Source: JBCBKU01 sp965267475 (GTDB lineage: Bacteria; Pseudomonadota; Alphaproteobacteria; Rhodobacterales; Rhodobacteraceae). Taken from it: a DNA stretch of 64,000 nucleotides. A model generated the notes under the pieces. The model was not told the origin of the DNA, made no database searches, and saw only the letters and a program-made list of their open reading frames with translations. This document shows, piece by piece, positions 43,785 to 52,274 of this stretch. The translations under genes and the position numbers were made by a program. Where the stretch lies: assembly GCA_965267475.1 (NCBI GenBank), contig OZ254079.1, positions 992,001 through 1,056,000 on the forward strand, written 5' to 3'. The stretch's first letter is position 1. Every line of letters begins with the position of its first letter.

Positions 43785-44497
43785 TGGGTCAGAAAGTCAA
43801 TCCCATCGGCATGCGGCTTCAGGTCAACCGGACCTGGGACAGCCGCTGGTACGCGAACACTAAGGATTATGGCGATCTTCTTCTGGAAGACCTGAAAATC
43901 CGGGAGTTCATCCAGAAAGAGTGCAAGCAGGCCGGTGTATCGAAGGTGATCATCGAGCGTCCGCACGGCAAATGCCGCGTGACGGTGCATACCGCGCGTC
44001 CGGGCGTGATCATCGGCAAGAAAGGCGCCGATATCGAAACGCTTCGGAAGAAGCTGGCCTCGATGACGAATGCCGAGTTGCATCTGAACATCGTGGAAGT
44101 TCGGAAGCCCGAACTCGACGGTCAGCTGGTCGCCGAAAGCATCGCCCAGCAGCTTGAACGCCGGGTGTCTTTCCGCCGCGCCATGAAGCGCGCGGTGCAG
44201 AACGCCATGCGTATGGGTGCGCTCGGGATCCGGGTGAATGTCGCCGGTCGTCTGGGTGGGGCTGAAATCGCGCGCACCGAATGGTACCGCGAAGGCCGCG
44301 TGCCGCTGCACACGCTGCGTGCCGACATCGATTACGCCACGTCCGAGGCGATGACCCCTTACGGGATCATCGGGATCAAGGTCTGGATCTTCAAAGGTGA
44401 GATCATGGAGCATGACCCATCGGCCCGGGACCGCCGTCAACAGGAATTGCAAGACGGTCCAGCCCCCCGCGGTGCGGGCGGCGGTCGTCGCGGCTGA
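43784..44497 (+). CDS. rpsC: 30S ribosomal protein S3
   Basis: A 237-residue protein at the mRNA entry channel. The KH motif GVIIGKKGADIETLRKKL is clear. A Gly/Arg-rich C-terminal tail ends AGGGRRG. It overlaps rplV by one base. Confidence 0.99.
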   Translation: MGQKVNPIGMRLQVNRTWDSRWYANTKDYGDLLLEDLKIREFIQKECKQAGVSKVIIERPHGKCRVTVHTARPGVIIGKKGADIETLRKKLASMTNAELHLNIVEVRKPELDGQLVAESIAQQLERRVSFRRAMKRAVQNAMRMGALGIRVNVAGRLGGAEIARTEWYREGRVPLHTLRADIDYATSEAMTPYGIIGIKVWIFKGEIMEHDPSARDRRQQELQDGPAPRGAGGGRRG

Positions 44498-44510
44498 GGA
44501 GTGAAGTAAG

Positions 44511-44924
44511 ATGCTACAGCCAAAACGCACAAAATTCCGCAAGATGCACAAAGGGCGCATCAAGGGCCAGGCCAAAGGCGGCTCGACCCTGACCTTTGGC
44601 ACCTATGGTCTGAAGGCGACCGAGCCCGAACGGGTCACCGCGCGCCAGATCGAAGCCGCCCGTCGGGCCATGACGCGTCACATGAAGCGTCAGGGCCGCG
44701 TCTGGATCCGGATCTTCCCCGACACGGCGGTGTCGTCGAAGCCGACCGAGGTTCGGATGGGTAAGGGTAAGGGTTCGGTCGATTTCTGGGCCTGCAAGGT
44801 CAAACCGGGCCGCGTGATGTTCGAGATCGACGGGGTTTCGGATACAGTAGCGCGGGAAGCGCTTCGCCTTGCGGCGATGAAGCTGCCGGTGAAAACCCGG
44901 ACGGTTGTTCGGGAAGACTGGTAA
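44511..44924 (+). CDS. rplP: 50S ribosomal protein L16
   Basis: A 137-residue protein at the A-site tRNA elbow. It carries MLQPKRTKFRKMHKGR at the start and MGKGKGSVDFWACKVKPGR in the middle. Last gene of its block; rpmC, its usual neighbour, is 2.9 kb away. Confidence 0.99.
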   Translation: MLQPKRTKFRKMHKGRIKGQAKGGSTLTFGTYGLKATEPERVTARQIEAARRAMTRHMKRQGRVWIRIFPDTAVSSKPTEVRMGKGKGSVDFWACKVKPGRVMFEIDGVSDTVAREALRLAAMKLPVKTRTVVREDW

Positions 44925-45024
44925 CCGGCGAACGCTGGCGTTCGCCGAGTGCGGCGTAGCGAATTCCAAAGGAATTTGCGGGCCCTCACCCAGAGGTGAT
45001 CTGGGCGCCAAAATGAGATAGACG

Positions 45025-45056
45025 AGGGCGGGGCGAATGCTCCGCCCTTTTCTTTT
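45025..45056 (+). terminator. Rho-independent terminator after rplP
   Basis: AGGGCGG pairs with CCGCCCT and is extended inward by GC/GC around a GAAT loop, followed by TTTCTTTT. It ends the rplB-rplP block. Confidence 0.85.
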
Positions 45057-45067
45057 CAAGGACAGCA

Positions 45068-45526
45068 ATGTCATACGATCAAGATTTTACTGTAGCGAAC
45101 TTGGTGATGGCGAATTGGGTAGATTCAAACTCTGCCGAAGAACAACTATTCGACCTTGTACTGCAGTGGCTTGATTTCTTGGCAGCAGGGGATTTCGAAC
45201 GTGCTTATCAATGCACGCTTCACCGAAGCTACTTTGGCTGGTCGTCCGCCCGCCTAAGAAAATGGATCGAAGGATATGGATGGCACGAACCAAATCCTCG
45301 CGGGCCATTCCGGGTTAGCGACCGGCGCGCGGCGCGGAAAGTTCTTCATACTGCTGACATTTACTTCACTGACAGACCCTATAACCTCTCATCTGGCAGC
45401 GTGATCGGTAGCTTGGAACATGCCATCCCACTGAATGGTGAGTGGTCTGATCTGGTTGCCCAATTCGAGATTGTTGATATTGAAAGCCGAAGGTACCTGC
45501 TTCTTGGGAATGTACTGGTGCCCTAG
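45068..45526 (+). CDS. Hypothetical protein, AT-rich, probably acquired
   Basis: A 152-residue cytoplasmic protein of unrecognised family. It contains several Trp (LVLQWLDFL, WSSARLRKWIEGYGWHEP) and a C-terminal segment IPLNGEWSDLVAQFEIVD, an arrangement compatible with an NTF2-like fold. Codons are visibly AT-richer and less biased than those of all neighbours. It begins only 12 bp after the rplP terminator, with CAAGGACAGCA as a possible ribosome binding site. Function not assigned. Confidence 0.6.
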   Translation: MSYDQDFTVANLVMANWVDSNSAEEQLFDLVLQWLDFLAAGDFERAYQCTLHRSYFGWSSARLRKWIEGYGWHEPNPRGPFRVSDRRAARKVLHTADIYFTDRPYNLSSGSVIGSLEHAIPLNGEWSDLVAQFEIVDIESRRYLLLGNVLVP

Positions 45527-45548
45527 TGATTTCGGAAATGCTCCGCAC

Positions 45549-46175
45549 TCAACCTTCCGCTTCAGTCGCCCAACTGTAATTGAAACTCACCGAAATCCGG
45601 TCCTCTTCGGCCATGTTCATCGGCACCTCATGCCGCAGCCAGCTTTCCCAAAGCAGCACATCGCCCACCTTTGGCGCCACATAGATGAAGTTCCGCATCT
45701 CGTCGCGGGCGTCCTTCAGACGGGCAGGGGCCGCCATCATCATCGCGTGGCGCGGATCCTCGAACTTGATCGCCGAGGCGCCATCCGGCATCGCCACATA
45801 GGTCGTGCCCGAGATCACCGAATGGGGATGAATATGGGCGGTGTGAATGCCGCCCTCGGGCAGGATGTTGATCCAAAGATCCTCAAGCACCAGCGCGCGG
45901 CCTTCCAGATCAAACGCCAGATCCTTCGCAAATTCCGCCACATGCGCGTCCAGGGCCTTCACAACATCGGCGAAGATCGGAAACCGCCATGGCAGGTCGG
46001 TCAACGAGGCATAGGACGTGTAGCCTGGAAACCCTTCGCGGTCGCACCAGTCCTGACCGGCCTCATCATCTTCGGCGATGGACAGGCACGACGTTTCCAA
46101 TTCGACCGCATCCACGCCGCCACCCAAGGCAGCGCGATACAAACGGGTGACGAAAAGCGAACGGATCTCGGCCAT
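45549..46175 (-). CDS. Putative 2-oxoglutarate/Fe(II) oxygenase, TIGR02466 type
   Basis: A 208-residue protein with a double-stranded beta-helix pattern. The iron-binding motif candidates lie in GGIHTAHIHPHSVISGTTYV (His 111-118 region), the distal His182 in WLRHEVPMN, and the 2-oxoglutarate-binding Arg193 in EEDRISVSFNY. The family is recognised from these motifs; the substrate is unknown. It is followed by an upstream membrane-coil gene in the same direction ten bases away, so the two probably share a transcript. Confidence 0.85.
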   Translation of the reverse strand: MAEIRSLFVTRLYRAALGGGVDAVELETSCLSIAEDDEAGQDWCDREGFPGYTSYASLTDLPWRFPIFADVVKALDAHVAEFAKDLAFDLEGRALVLEDLWINILPEGGIHTAHIHPHSVISGTTYVAMPDGASAIKFEDPRHAMMMAAPARLKDARDEMRNFIYVAPKVGDVLLWESWLRHEVPMNMAEEDRISVSFNYSWATEAEG

Positions 46176-46184
46176 GGGCCAGAC

Positions 46185-46949
46185 TTAGTTCGCGGTCCCC
46201 ACGCTTCGCAAGTGCGTCTTCTTTTTCTTTCGGTCGACGCGGTTCAGCCCGTTTTCGCGGAAAAGGGCCGTGATCTCGTCCATATCCTCTTCCAACCGCT
46301 CAAGCTGGGCCGCCACCGAGGCTTCATCGATCTCGACATCGCTCAGCCGGCCCCGTACGTCCCGGATCGCGGCATGCGCCGTCTGGATGCGGTCGGCAAG
46401 AAGAGTCGCGTCCCTCTTGCGCTGGTCCAACGCCTCGGTCACGCGCGCGATCTTGTCGTCGGAATAGACCTGTGCAAGTTCACGGGACTGGTGGCTCATC
46501 TGGGCCGCGATGGTCAGAAGATCGCTGTCGATCCCTTCCAGATCGGGATGATCCTTCAGAGCCATGTAGCGCTCGCGCACGCTGTCAAATTCACGCTTCA
46601 ACTTGTACGCGCCTGCGCGGTCATCCTTATGGGCGACCTCGTAAGCGCGCGAGATGTCATCCATCGATAGCGCAAAGGCGCGGTGCGAAGCCTCAAGCTG
46701 TAAGACACGGCGGTTCGACGGGATAAAGGTCGACAGCAATAGAAGAAGAACAGTCAGCCCAATCTGAAGCGCCATGCCAGCCCAGGGCAGCGCGGCACCG
46801 TCCACCATTGCGGCAATCTGCAACCACGGAAGGACCCCCACGGCAGCAAGACCAGTCAAAGCCAGCATGACAAGTGCCGCGGCCGCAATCAGGACCATGG
46901 CGGCCGACTGGCCGAAATCAACAAGTTCGGGAATCGTCGTTCGGGACAT
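46185..46949 (-). CDS. Membrane-anchored coiled-coil protein
   Basis: About 254 residues from the ATG at 46949; an ATG at 46979 would add ten. Two or three hydrophobic spans occupy residues about 15-80. A long, charged, heptad-rich helix follows (from RRVLQLEASHRAF to the end), ending in a basic patch VDRKKKKTHLR. Some relatives carry a 'DNA repair' label in annotations, but I see no motif that supports it. It lies in tandem with the oxygenase gene, which starts ten bases after its stop. Confidence 0.7.
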   Translation of the reverse strand: MSRTTIPELVDFGQSAAMVLIAAAALVMLALTGLAAVGVLPWLQIAAMVDGAALPWAGMALQIGLTVLLLLLSTFIPSNRRVLQLEASHRAFALSMDDISRAYEVAHKDDRAGAYKLKREFDSVRERYMALKDHPDLEGIDSDLLTIAAQMSHQSRELAQVYSDDKIARVTEALDQRKRDATLLADRIQTAHAAIRDVRGRLSDVEIDEASVAAQLERLEEDMDEITALFRENGLNRVDRKKKKTHLRSVGTAN

Positions 46950-47118
46950 AACACCCACCCACACAAAATACAGAACCAAACAGGGCTGATCCTAGCGCGA
47001 ACGGCGCGAAACTCACTCGCGTTTCCGGGGAAACACACTGTTGCCCTTAAAATCGAGGCATATTGTGAAAATAGTTGGCCATGGGCGCCGGATTGTTTCC
47101 TGGCACGAGGGACCGAGC

Positions 47119-47700
47119 CTAGATCTCGGTCAGATAGACGCCCAGGGCTTCTTCGATCTGGACTTCTTCATAGCCGAAGTGCGACCGCACGACCGCTTCA
47201 AGTTGCCGGAAGATGGCCGCGCATTCTTCAAACACCGTCTGATCGGGTTCAAACATCAACGTCATCGAGGCGCGTTCCAGCCGCTGGATCAGTTCATGAA
47301 CGACTTTGTGCTCTTCGCGTAGCCGCGCCACGACGGCCCGCAAGGCGTCGCTGCCCCTTGCCTCCAGTTGTGGGAAGATCGAATGCTCTTCGGCATCGTG
47401 ATGGAAGGACAGCATCCGGCACTCCTGCCCGCAGAGCGAGCCGAAAGCGCGCAGGTTCTGAGTCATCTCCAACGACAGGACGATATCGGCAAGGTCTTCC
47501 GGCGGGGCATCGCCGGCCTCAATCCGGCGCAAGGTCCGGTCGATCCGGGCGAGGTCCATCAAATGGGCGCGGTGGATGGCCGCAAGCTTCCGACCCTGAC
47601 GGCGATGTTCGTCCGTCGCCTCGGGCATTTTCGGGGCTTCCGGCCGGGGTCCGTCTTCAACGGTCAACTGGTCCAGCGGAGTGGTTGTAAGGTCTGCCAT
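47119..47700 (-). CDS. Hemerythrin-domain protein
   Basis: A 193-residue cytoplasmic protein. The di-iron motif is visible in order: a first His near IHRAHLMDL, then FHHDAEEHSIFPQLE, EEHKVVHELIQRLE and the C-terminal SHFGYEEVQIEEAL. Such proteins bind O2 or iron, or help repair iron-sulfur centres. It is divergent from the rpmC block and lies near a putative iron-dependent oxygenase, but a shared role is not shown. Confidence 0.87.
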   Translation of the reverse strand: MADLTTTPLDQLTVEDGPRPEAPKMPEATDEHRRQGRKLAAIHRAHLMDLARIDRTLRRIEAGDAPPEDLADIVLSLEMTQNLRAFGSLCGQECRMLSFHHDAEEHSIFPQLEARGSDALRAVVARLREEHKVVHELIQRLERASMTLMFEPDQTVFEECAAIFRQLEAVVRSHFGYEEVQIEEALGVYLTEI

Positions 47701-47753
47701 GACGCCGATATAGCGCCTTCGGACACCAAGGGAACCAGAGCAAAAAGAAAGGC

Positions 47754-47782
47754 TTGCCAGGTGGGCGAATCCCTCCTATACG
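47754..47782 (+). promoter_or_regulatory. Restart promoter for the rpmC block
   Basis: TTGCCA, a 17-bp spacer and TATACG, about 90 bp before rpmC. Identical in hexamers and spacing to the rplB restart promoter. Confidence 0.65.
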
Positions 47783-47874
47783 CACGCCTTCACTTGTGAT
47801 CTCCACCGGATCGAAGGTGACCCGACCGCAAATGCGACAGGGGCCAGCCGGTGACTGTTGAAAGGACCTTGGCG

Positions 47875-48081
47875 ATGGACGCCAAAGACTTGCGTGAAAA
47901 GACGCCTGATGAGCTGAAGGATCAGCTCGCCAGCCTCAAAAAAGAGGCATTCAACTTGCGCTTCCAGCAGGCGACGAGCCAGTTGGAAAATACTGCGCGG
48001 ATGCGCGTTGTGCGCCGTGATACGGCCCGCGTGAAAACGATCTTGAACGAAAAAGCGGCCGCCGCCGCGGGGGAGGCCTGA
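47875..48081 (+). CDS. rpmC: 50S ribosomal protein L29
   Basis: A 68-residue helical protein at the tunnel exit. The ATG at 47875 gives the usual MDAKDLREKTPDEL start, with AAGGA about ten bases upstream; an in-frame GTG at 47851 is less likely. First gene of the rpmC-rpmD block. Confidence 0.97.
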   Translation: MDAKDLREKTPDELKDQLASLKKEAFNLRFQQATSQLENTARMRVVRRDTARVKTILNEKAAAAAGEA

Positions 48082-48083
48082 GC

Positions 48084-48314
48084 ATGCCCAAGAGAATCCT
48101 GCAAGGCACCGTCACCTCGGACAAGAATGATCAGACCGTCACCGTTCTGGTCGAGCGGCGCTTCAAGCATCCGCTTCTGCAAAAGACCGTCCGCGCGTCG
48201 AAGAAGTACCGCGCCCACGATCCGAAGAACGAATACAAGGTCGGCGACAGCGTCCGCATTCAGGAATGTCCGCCGGTCTCGAAATCCAAACGCTGGGAGG
48301 TTGTGACCGCCTAG
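48084..48314 (+). CDS. rpsQ: 30S ribosomal protein S17
   Basis: A 76-residue early-assembly 30S protein with the OB-fold pattern ILQGTVTSDKNDQTVTVLVE. It starts two bases after the rpmC stop. A 74-bp gap precedes rplN. Confidence 0.98.
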   Translation: MPKRILQGTVTSDKNDQTVTVLVERRFKHPLLQKTVRASKKYRAHDPKNEYKVGDSVRIQECPPVSKSKRWEVVTA

Positions 48315-48388
48315 CGGACCCACACCACCCGGTTCATCGAAACCCTGGGGACTAGGCGAAAGGCCCCCCACAGGTCGGGAGAACCAAA

Positions 48389-48757
48389 ATGATCCAGATG
48401 CAGACCAATCTGGATGTTGCTGACAACTCCGGCGCGCGCCGGGTTCAGTGCATCAAGGTCCTCGGCGGTTCCAAACGGAAATATGCATCCGTGGGTGACA
48501 TCATCATGGTGTCGGTCAAGGAAGCCATCCCGCGGGGCCGTGTGAAGAAGGGCGACGTCCGGAAAGCTGTGGTCGTGCGGACGGCCAAGGAAGTCCGCCG
48601 CGAAGACGGAACGGCCATTCGCTTCGACCGGAACGCCGCCGTTATCCTGAACAATAACAACGAGCCAATCGGCACCCGGATCTTCGGACCGGTCGTGCGC
48701 GAATTGCGCGGGAAGAACTTCATGAAGATCATCTCGCTGGCGCCGGAGGTGCTCTGA
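48389..48757 (+). CDS. rplN: 50S ribosomal protein L14
   Basis: A 122-residue protein at the subunit interface, start MIQMQTNLDVADNSGARRV. It shares one base with rplX (TGATG). Confidence 0.99.
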   Translation: MIQMQTNLDVADNSGARRVQCIKVLGGSKRKYASVGDIIMVSVKEAIPRGRVKKGDVRKAVVVRTAKEVRREDGTAIRFDRNAAVILNNNNEPIGTRIFGPVVRELRGKNFMKIISLAPEVL

Positions 48758-49062
48758 TGGCTGCGAAACTGAAAAAGGGCGACAAAGTCGTCGTGTTGGC
48801 CGGCAAGGACAAAGGGAAAGAGGGTGAGATCACCCGCGTTTTCCCGAAGGACGGCAAGGCCGTGGTCGACGGGATCAACATCGCCGTACGCCACCAGCGT
48901 CAGACCCAGGCCAGCCAAGGCGGTCGCGTGCCGGTGGCTGTGCCGGTCGATTTGTCGAACCTCGCGCTTCTGGACAAAAACGGAAAGCCCACGCGCGTAG
49001 GCTTCAAGATGGACGGCGACAAGAAAGTGCGCTTCGCCAAGACCACGGGGGATGTGATCTGA
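48757..49062 (+). CDS. rplX: 50S ribosomal protein L24
   Basis: A 101-residue assembly-initiator protein with the KOW motif KGDKVVVLAGKDKGKEGEI. It overlaps both rplN and rplE by one base. Confidence 0.99.
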   Translation: MAAKLKKGDKVVVLAGKDKGKEGEITRVFPKDGKAVVDGINIAVRHQRQTQASQGGRVPVAVPVDLSNLALLDKNGKPTRVGFKMDGDKKVRFAKTTGDVI

Positions 49063-49625
49063 TGCTGGATGCTGCGACATATACCCCGCGTCTGAAGGCG
49101 CTTTACAAGGACACGATCCGTGCCGCTCTGAAGGAAGAGTTCAACTATCAGAATGACATGCAGATCCCGCGTGTGGACAAGATCGTTCTGAACATTGGCT
49201 GCGGTGCCGAAGCCGTGCGCGATTCCAAGAAGGCCAAATCTGCGGTGGAAGATCTGACCGCAATTGCCGGGCAGAAGGCCGTGACGACCAAGGCGAAAAA
49301 GTCGATCGCTGGCTTTCGGGTCCGTGAAGACATGCCGATGGGTGCCAAGGTCACGCTGCGCGGCGACCGGATGTACGAATTCCTTGATCGCCTGATCACC
49401 ATCGCGCTGCCCCGCGTCCGCGACTTCCGCGGCGTGTCCGGCAAATCGTTTGATGGCCGCGGCAACTATGCCATGGGCATGAAGGAACACATCGTCTTCC
49501 CCGAGATCGACTACGACAAGGTCGATGAGGTTTGGGGCTTGGACGTCATTATTGCCACCACCGCGCCGACCGACGCGGAAGCCAAAGCGCTGTTGAAGCA
49601 TTTCAACATGCCATTCAACAGCTGA
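49062..49625 (+). CDS. rplE: 50S ribosomal protein L5
   Basis: A 187-residue 5S rRNA-binding protein, with the motif RVRDFRGVSGKSFDGRGNYA. Overlaps rplX by one base. Confidence 0.99.
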   Translation: MLDAATYTPRLKALYKDTIRAALKEEFNYQNDMQIPRVDKIVLNIGCGAEAVRDSKKAKSAVEDLTAIAGQKAVTTKAKKSIAGFRVREDMPMGAKVTLRGDRMYEFLDRLITIALPRVRDFRGVSGKSFDGRGNYAMGMKEHIVFPEIDYDKVDEVWGLDVIIATTAPTDAEAKALLKHFNMPFNS

Positions 49626-49636
49626 GGAGCGATCAG

Positions 49637-49942
49637 ATGGCGAAGAAAGCAATGATCGAACGCGAAACCAAGCGTCAGAAGCTGGTGGAGAAATATGCCG
49701 CCAAGCGCGCTGCGCTGAAGGAAATCGCGGCCGACGAAAGTAAGCCCATGGAAGAGCGATTCAAGGCGCGCCTGAAACTGGCGAAACTGCCCCGCAATTC
49801 CTCGGCAACCCGTCTTCACAACCGGTGCCAACTGACCGGCCGCCCGCATGCGTATTACCGCAAGCTGAAGGTCAGCCGGATCGCGCTTCGGGACCTTGGC
49901 TCGAACGGCCAGATCCCGGGCCTGGTCAAGTCAAGCTGGTAA
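49637..49942 (+). CDS. rpsN: 30S ribosomal protein S14 (zinc-independent form)
   Basis: A 101-residue protein, the long form. The signature RLHNRCQLTGRPHAYYRKLK has a single Cys, so the CxxC pairs of the short zinc form are absent. ATG at 49637 follows GAGGAGC. Confidence 0.98.
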   Translation: MAKKAMIERETKRQKLVEKYAAKRAALKEIAADESKPMEERFKARLKLAKLPRNSSATRLHNRCQLTGRPHAYYRKLKVSRIALRDLGSNGQIPGLVKSSW

Positions 49943-49954
49943 GGGGGAAAATAG

Positions 49955-50347
49955 ATGAACGATCCTCTTGGTGATATGCTGACCCGCATCCGCAACGCGC
50001 AAATGCGGGGAAAATCCACGGTCGAAACGCCAGCGTCCAAATTGCGCGCCTGGGTTCTCGATGTCCTTCAGGACGAAGGCTATATCCGTGGCTACGAAAA
50101 AACGACGGATGCCAAAGGGCACCCGGCGATTGAAATCAGCCTGAAGTACTTCGACGGCACCCCGGTCATTCGCGAATTGAAGCGCGTGTCCAAGCCGGGC
50201 CGTCGTGTGTACCTCGGCGTCAAAGACATCCCGCAGGTCCGTCAGGGTCTCGGTGTGTCGATCGTGTCGACGCCCAAGGGTGTCATGTCAGACGCTTCCG
50301 CCCGCCAGAACAATGTTGGCGGCGAAGTGCTCTGCCAGGTCTTCTAA
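49955..50347 (+). CDS. rpsH: 30S ribosomal protein S8
   Basis: A 130-residue 16S rRNA-binding protein; start MNDPLGDMLTRIRNAQMRGK. In E. coli it represses the spc operon. GGGGGAAAA precedes the ATG. Confidence 0.99.
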   Translation: MNDPLGDMLTRIRNAQMRGKSTVETPASKLRAWVLDVLQDEGYIRGYEKTTDAKGHPAIEISLKYFDGTPVIRELKRVSKPGRRVYLGVKDIPQVRQGLGVSIVSTPKGVMSDASARQNNVGGEVLCQVF

Positions 50348-50357
50348 GGAGGGGCGG

Positions 50358-50891
50358 ATGTCACGGATCGGTAAAAAACCCATCGCCCTGCCTTCGGGTG
50401 TCACGGCGACAACCTCGGGCCAGACGATCACTGTCAAGGGCTCGAAAGGTGAACGCAGCTTCACGGCCACGGACGATGTCTCAATCGCGGTGGCCGAGAA
50501 CGAAGTCACGGTTTCCCCGCGCGGGTCGTCCAAACGGGCGCGCCAGCAATGGGGCATGAGCCGGACGATGGTTCAGAACCTCGTGACCGGTGTGACCGAC
50601 GGGTTCAAGAAAGAGCTTGAGATCAACGGCGTGGGCTATCGTGCGCAGATCCAAGGCACGACCCTGAAACTGTCGCTTGGTCTCAGCCACGAAGTGAATT
50701 TTGATGTTCCCGAAGGCGTCACGGTGACCTGCCCGAAGCAGACGGAAATCATCGTCGAAGGGTCGGATCAGCAGCTTGTGGGCCAAGTCGCGGCCAACAT
50801 CCGCGAATGGCGCAAGCCCGAGCCCTATAAGGGCAAAGGCATCAAGTACAAGGACGAATACATCTTCCGCAAGGAAGGCAAGAAGAAGTAA
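50358..50891 (+). CDS. rplF: 50S ribosomal protein L6
   Basis: A 177-residue protein near the sarcin-ricin loop. Start MSRIGKKPIALPSGV at 50358 behind AAGGAGGGGCGG. The C-terminal motif EPYKGKGIKYKDE is present. Confidence 0.99.
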   Translation: MSRIGKKPIALPSGVTATTSGQTITVKGSKGERSFTATDDVSIAVAENEVTVSPRGSSKRARQQWGMSRTMVQNLVTGVTDGFKKELEINGVGYRAQIQGTTLKLSLGLSHEVNFDVPEGVTVTCPKQTEIIVEGSDQQLVGQVAANIREWRKPEPYKGKGIKYKDEYIFRKEGKKK

Positions 50892-50902
50892 GGACCGGAT
50901 AC

Positions 50903-51262
50903 ATGGCACTTTCCAAACGGGAACTGTTCCAGAAGCGCCGCATGCGCAACCGGAACAAGCTTCGCAAGGTGAACGCCGGGCGCGCGCGTCTGTCGGTTCA
51001 TCGCTCCAACAAGAACATCAGCGTCCAACTGATCGACGACGTGAATGGCGTGACTTTGGCGTCGGCGTCGTCGCTTGAGAAGAGCCTGGGCGTGGTCGGC
51101 AAGAATAACGTCGAAGCGGCGGCCAAGGTTGGCGCGGCGATTGCCGAGCGGGCCAAAAAAGCCGGGGTCGAAGAAGCATATTTCGACCGCGGCGGTTTCC
51201 TCTTTCATGGGAAAGTGAAGGCCTTGGCCGACGCCGCCCGCGAAGGTGGATTGAAGATCTAA
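50903..51262 (+). CDS. rplR: 50S ribosomal protein L18
   Basis: A 119-residue 5S rRNA-binding protein with RARLSVHRSNKNISVQLIDD. A 100-bp gap to rpsE follows and holds no gene. Confidence 0.99.
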   Translation: MALSKRELFQKRRMRNRNKLRKVNAGRARLSVHRSNKNISVQLIDDVNGVTLASASSLEKSLGVVGKNNVEAAAKVGAAIAERAKKAGVEEAYFDRGGFLFHGKVKALADAAREGGLKI

Positions 51263-51362
51263 ACTGTGTGGCGGGTAGCCCGCCGCCGATGACCGGGGCC
51301 CACATGGGCACTGCGGTTGGCAAATAAGGTGCCGAGGCGCCGCAAAGACAAAGGACTGCTTC

Positions 51363-51959
51363 ATGGCAGAACGTGACAACAGACGTGGACGCGGCCGTGG
51401 CCGCAATCGCGAAGAAGAAACACCGGAATTCGCCGACCGCCTGGTCGCGATCAACCGGGTGTCGAAAACCACCAAGGGTGGTAAGAACTTTGGCTTTGCA
51501 GCGCTTGTCGTCGTGGGCGACCAGCGGGGCCGCGTCGGCTTTGGCAAGGGCAAGGCCAAGGAAGTGCCCGAGGCGATCCGCAAGGCCACGGAACAGGCCA
51601 AGCGCCAGATGATCCGCGTGCCGCTGCGTGAAGGCCGCACGCTGCACCACGACATGGAAGGCCGCCACGGGGCAGGTAAAGTCGTGATGCGGACGGCGCC
51701 GGAAGGAACCGGAATCATCGCCGGTGGCCCGATGCGGGCCGTGTTCGAGATGCTGGGCGTCAAGGACGTCGTGTCCAAGTCGATCGGCACGCAGAACCCT
51801 TACAACATGATCCGCGCCACGATGGACGGGTTGAAGAAAGAGGCTTCGCCCCGTTCGGTCGCACAGCGTCGCGGCAAAAAGGTCGCCGACATCCTGCCCA
51901 AGCGTGACGGCGCACCGTCCGAGGCCGCCGAAGCTGAAACCGCAGCAGAGGAGGCTTGA
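51363..51959 (+). CDS. rpsE: 30S ribosomal protein S5
   Basis: A 198-residue protein of translational fidelity with a double-stranded RNA-binding fold (RVSKTTKGGKNFGFAALVVV). It has a basic Arg-rich N-terminus and a short Ala/Glu tail. rpmD follows six bases later. Confidence 0.99.
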   Translation: MAERDNRRGRGRGRNREEETPEFADRLVAINRVSKTTKGGKNFGFAALVVVGDQRGRVGFGKGKAKEVPEAIRKATEQAKRQMIRVPLREGRTLHHDMEGRHGAGKVVMRTAPEGTGIIAGGPMRAVFEMLGVKDVVSKSIGTQNPYNMIRATMDGLKKEASPRSVAQRRGKKVADILPKRDGAPSEAAEAETAAEEA

Positions 51960-51964
51960 GGCAA

Positions 51965-52153
51965 ATGGCGAAAACAATCGTTGTCAAACAGATAGGTTCA
52001 CCGATCCGCCGCCCAGCCGAACAGCGCGCCACTCTCGTGGGCCTCGGCCTGAACAAGATGCACAAAACGCGCGAGTTGGAAGACACGCCGTCTGTGCGCG
52101 GCATGGTCGCGAAGATCCCGCATCTGGTCGAGATCATCGAAGAACGCGGCTGA
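51965..52153 (+). CDS. rpmD: 50S ribosomal protein L30
   Basis: A 62-residue protein; the ATG at 51965 gives MAKTIVVKQIGSPIRR. Last gene of its block; a terminator follows, and rplO, its usual neighbour, is 2.7 kb away. Confidence 0.98.
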   Translation: MAKTIVVKQIGSPIRRPAEQRATLVGLGLNKMHKTRELEDTPSVRGMVAKIPHLVEIIEERG

Positions 52154-52175
52154 TCCCGCACAGGCCGCCTGAATG

Positions 52176-52203
52176 CGCCCCGCCTGATGCGCGGGGCGTT
52201 TCA
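52176..52203 (+). terminator. Rho-independent terminator after rpmD
   Basis: CGCCCCGC pairs with GCGGGGCG across a 7-nt loop, followed by TTTC. It ends the rpmC-rpmD block. Confidence 0.8.
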
Positions 52204-52274
52204 TTGTCCAGCCATTCGCAGAGCGCATGGCGCCTTTCCGAAAACGGAAATTGTGAAGTGACGCAGGCAGGCGT

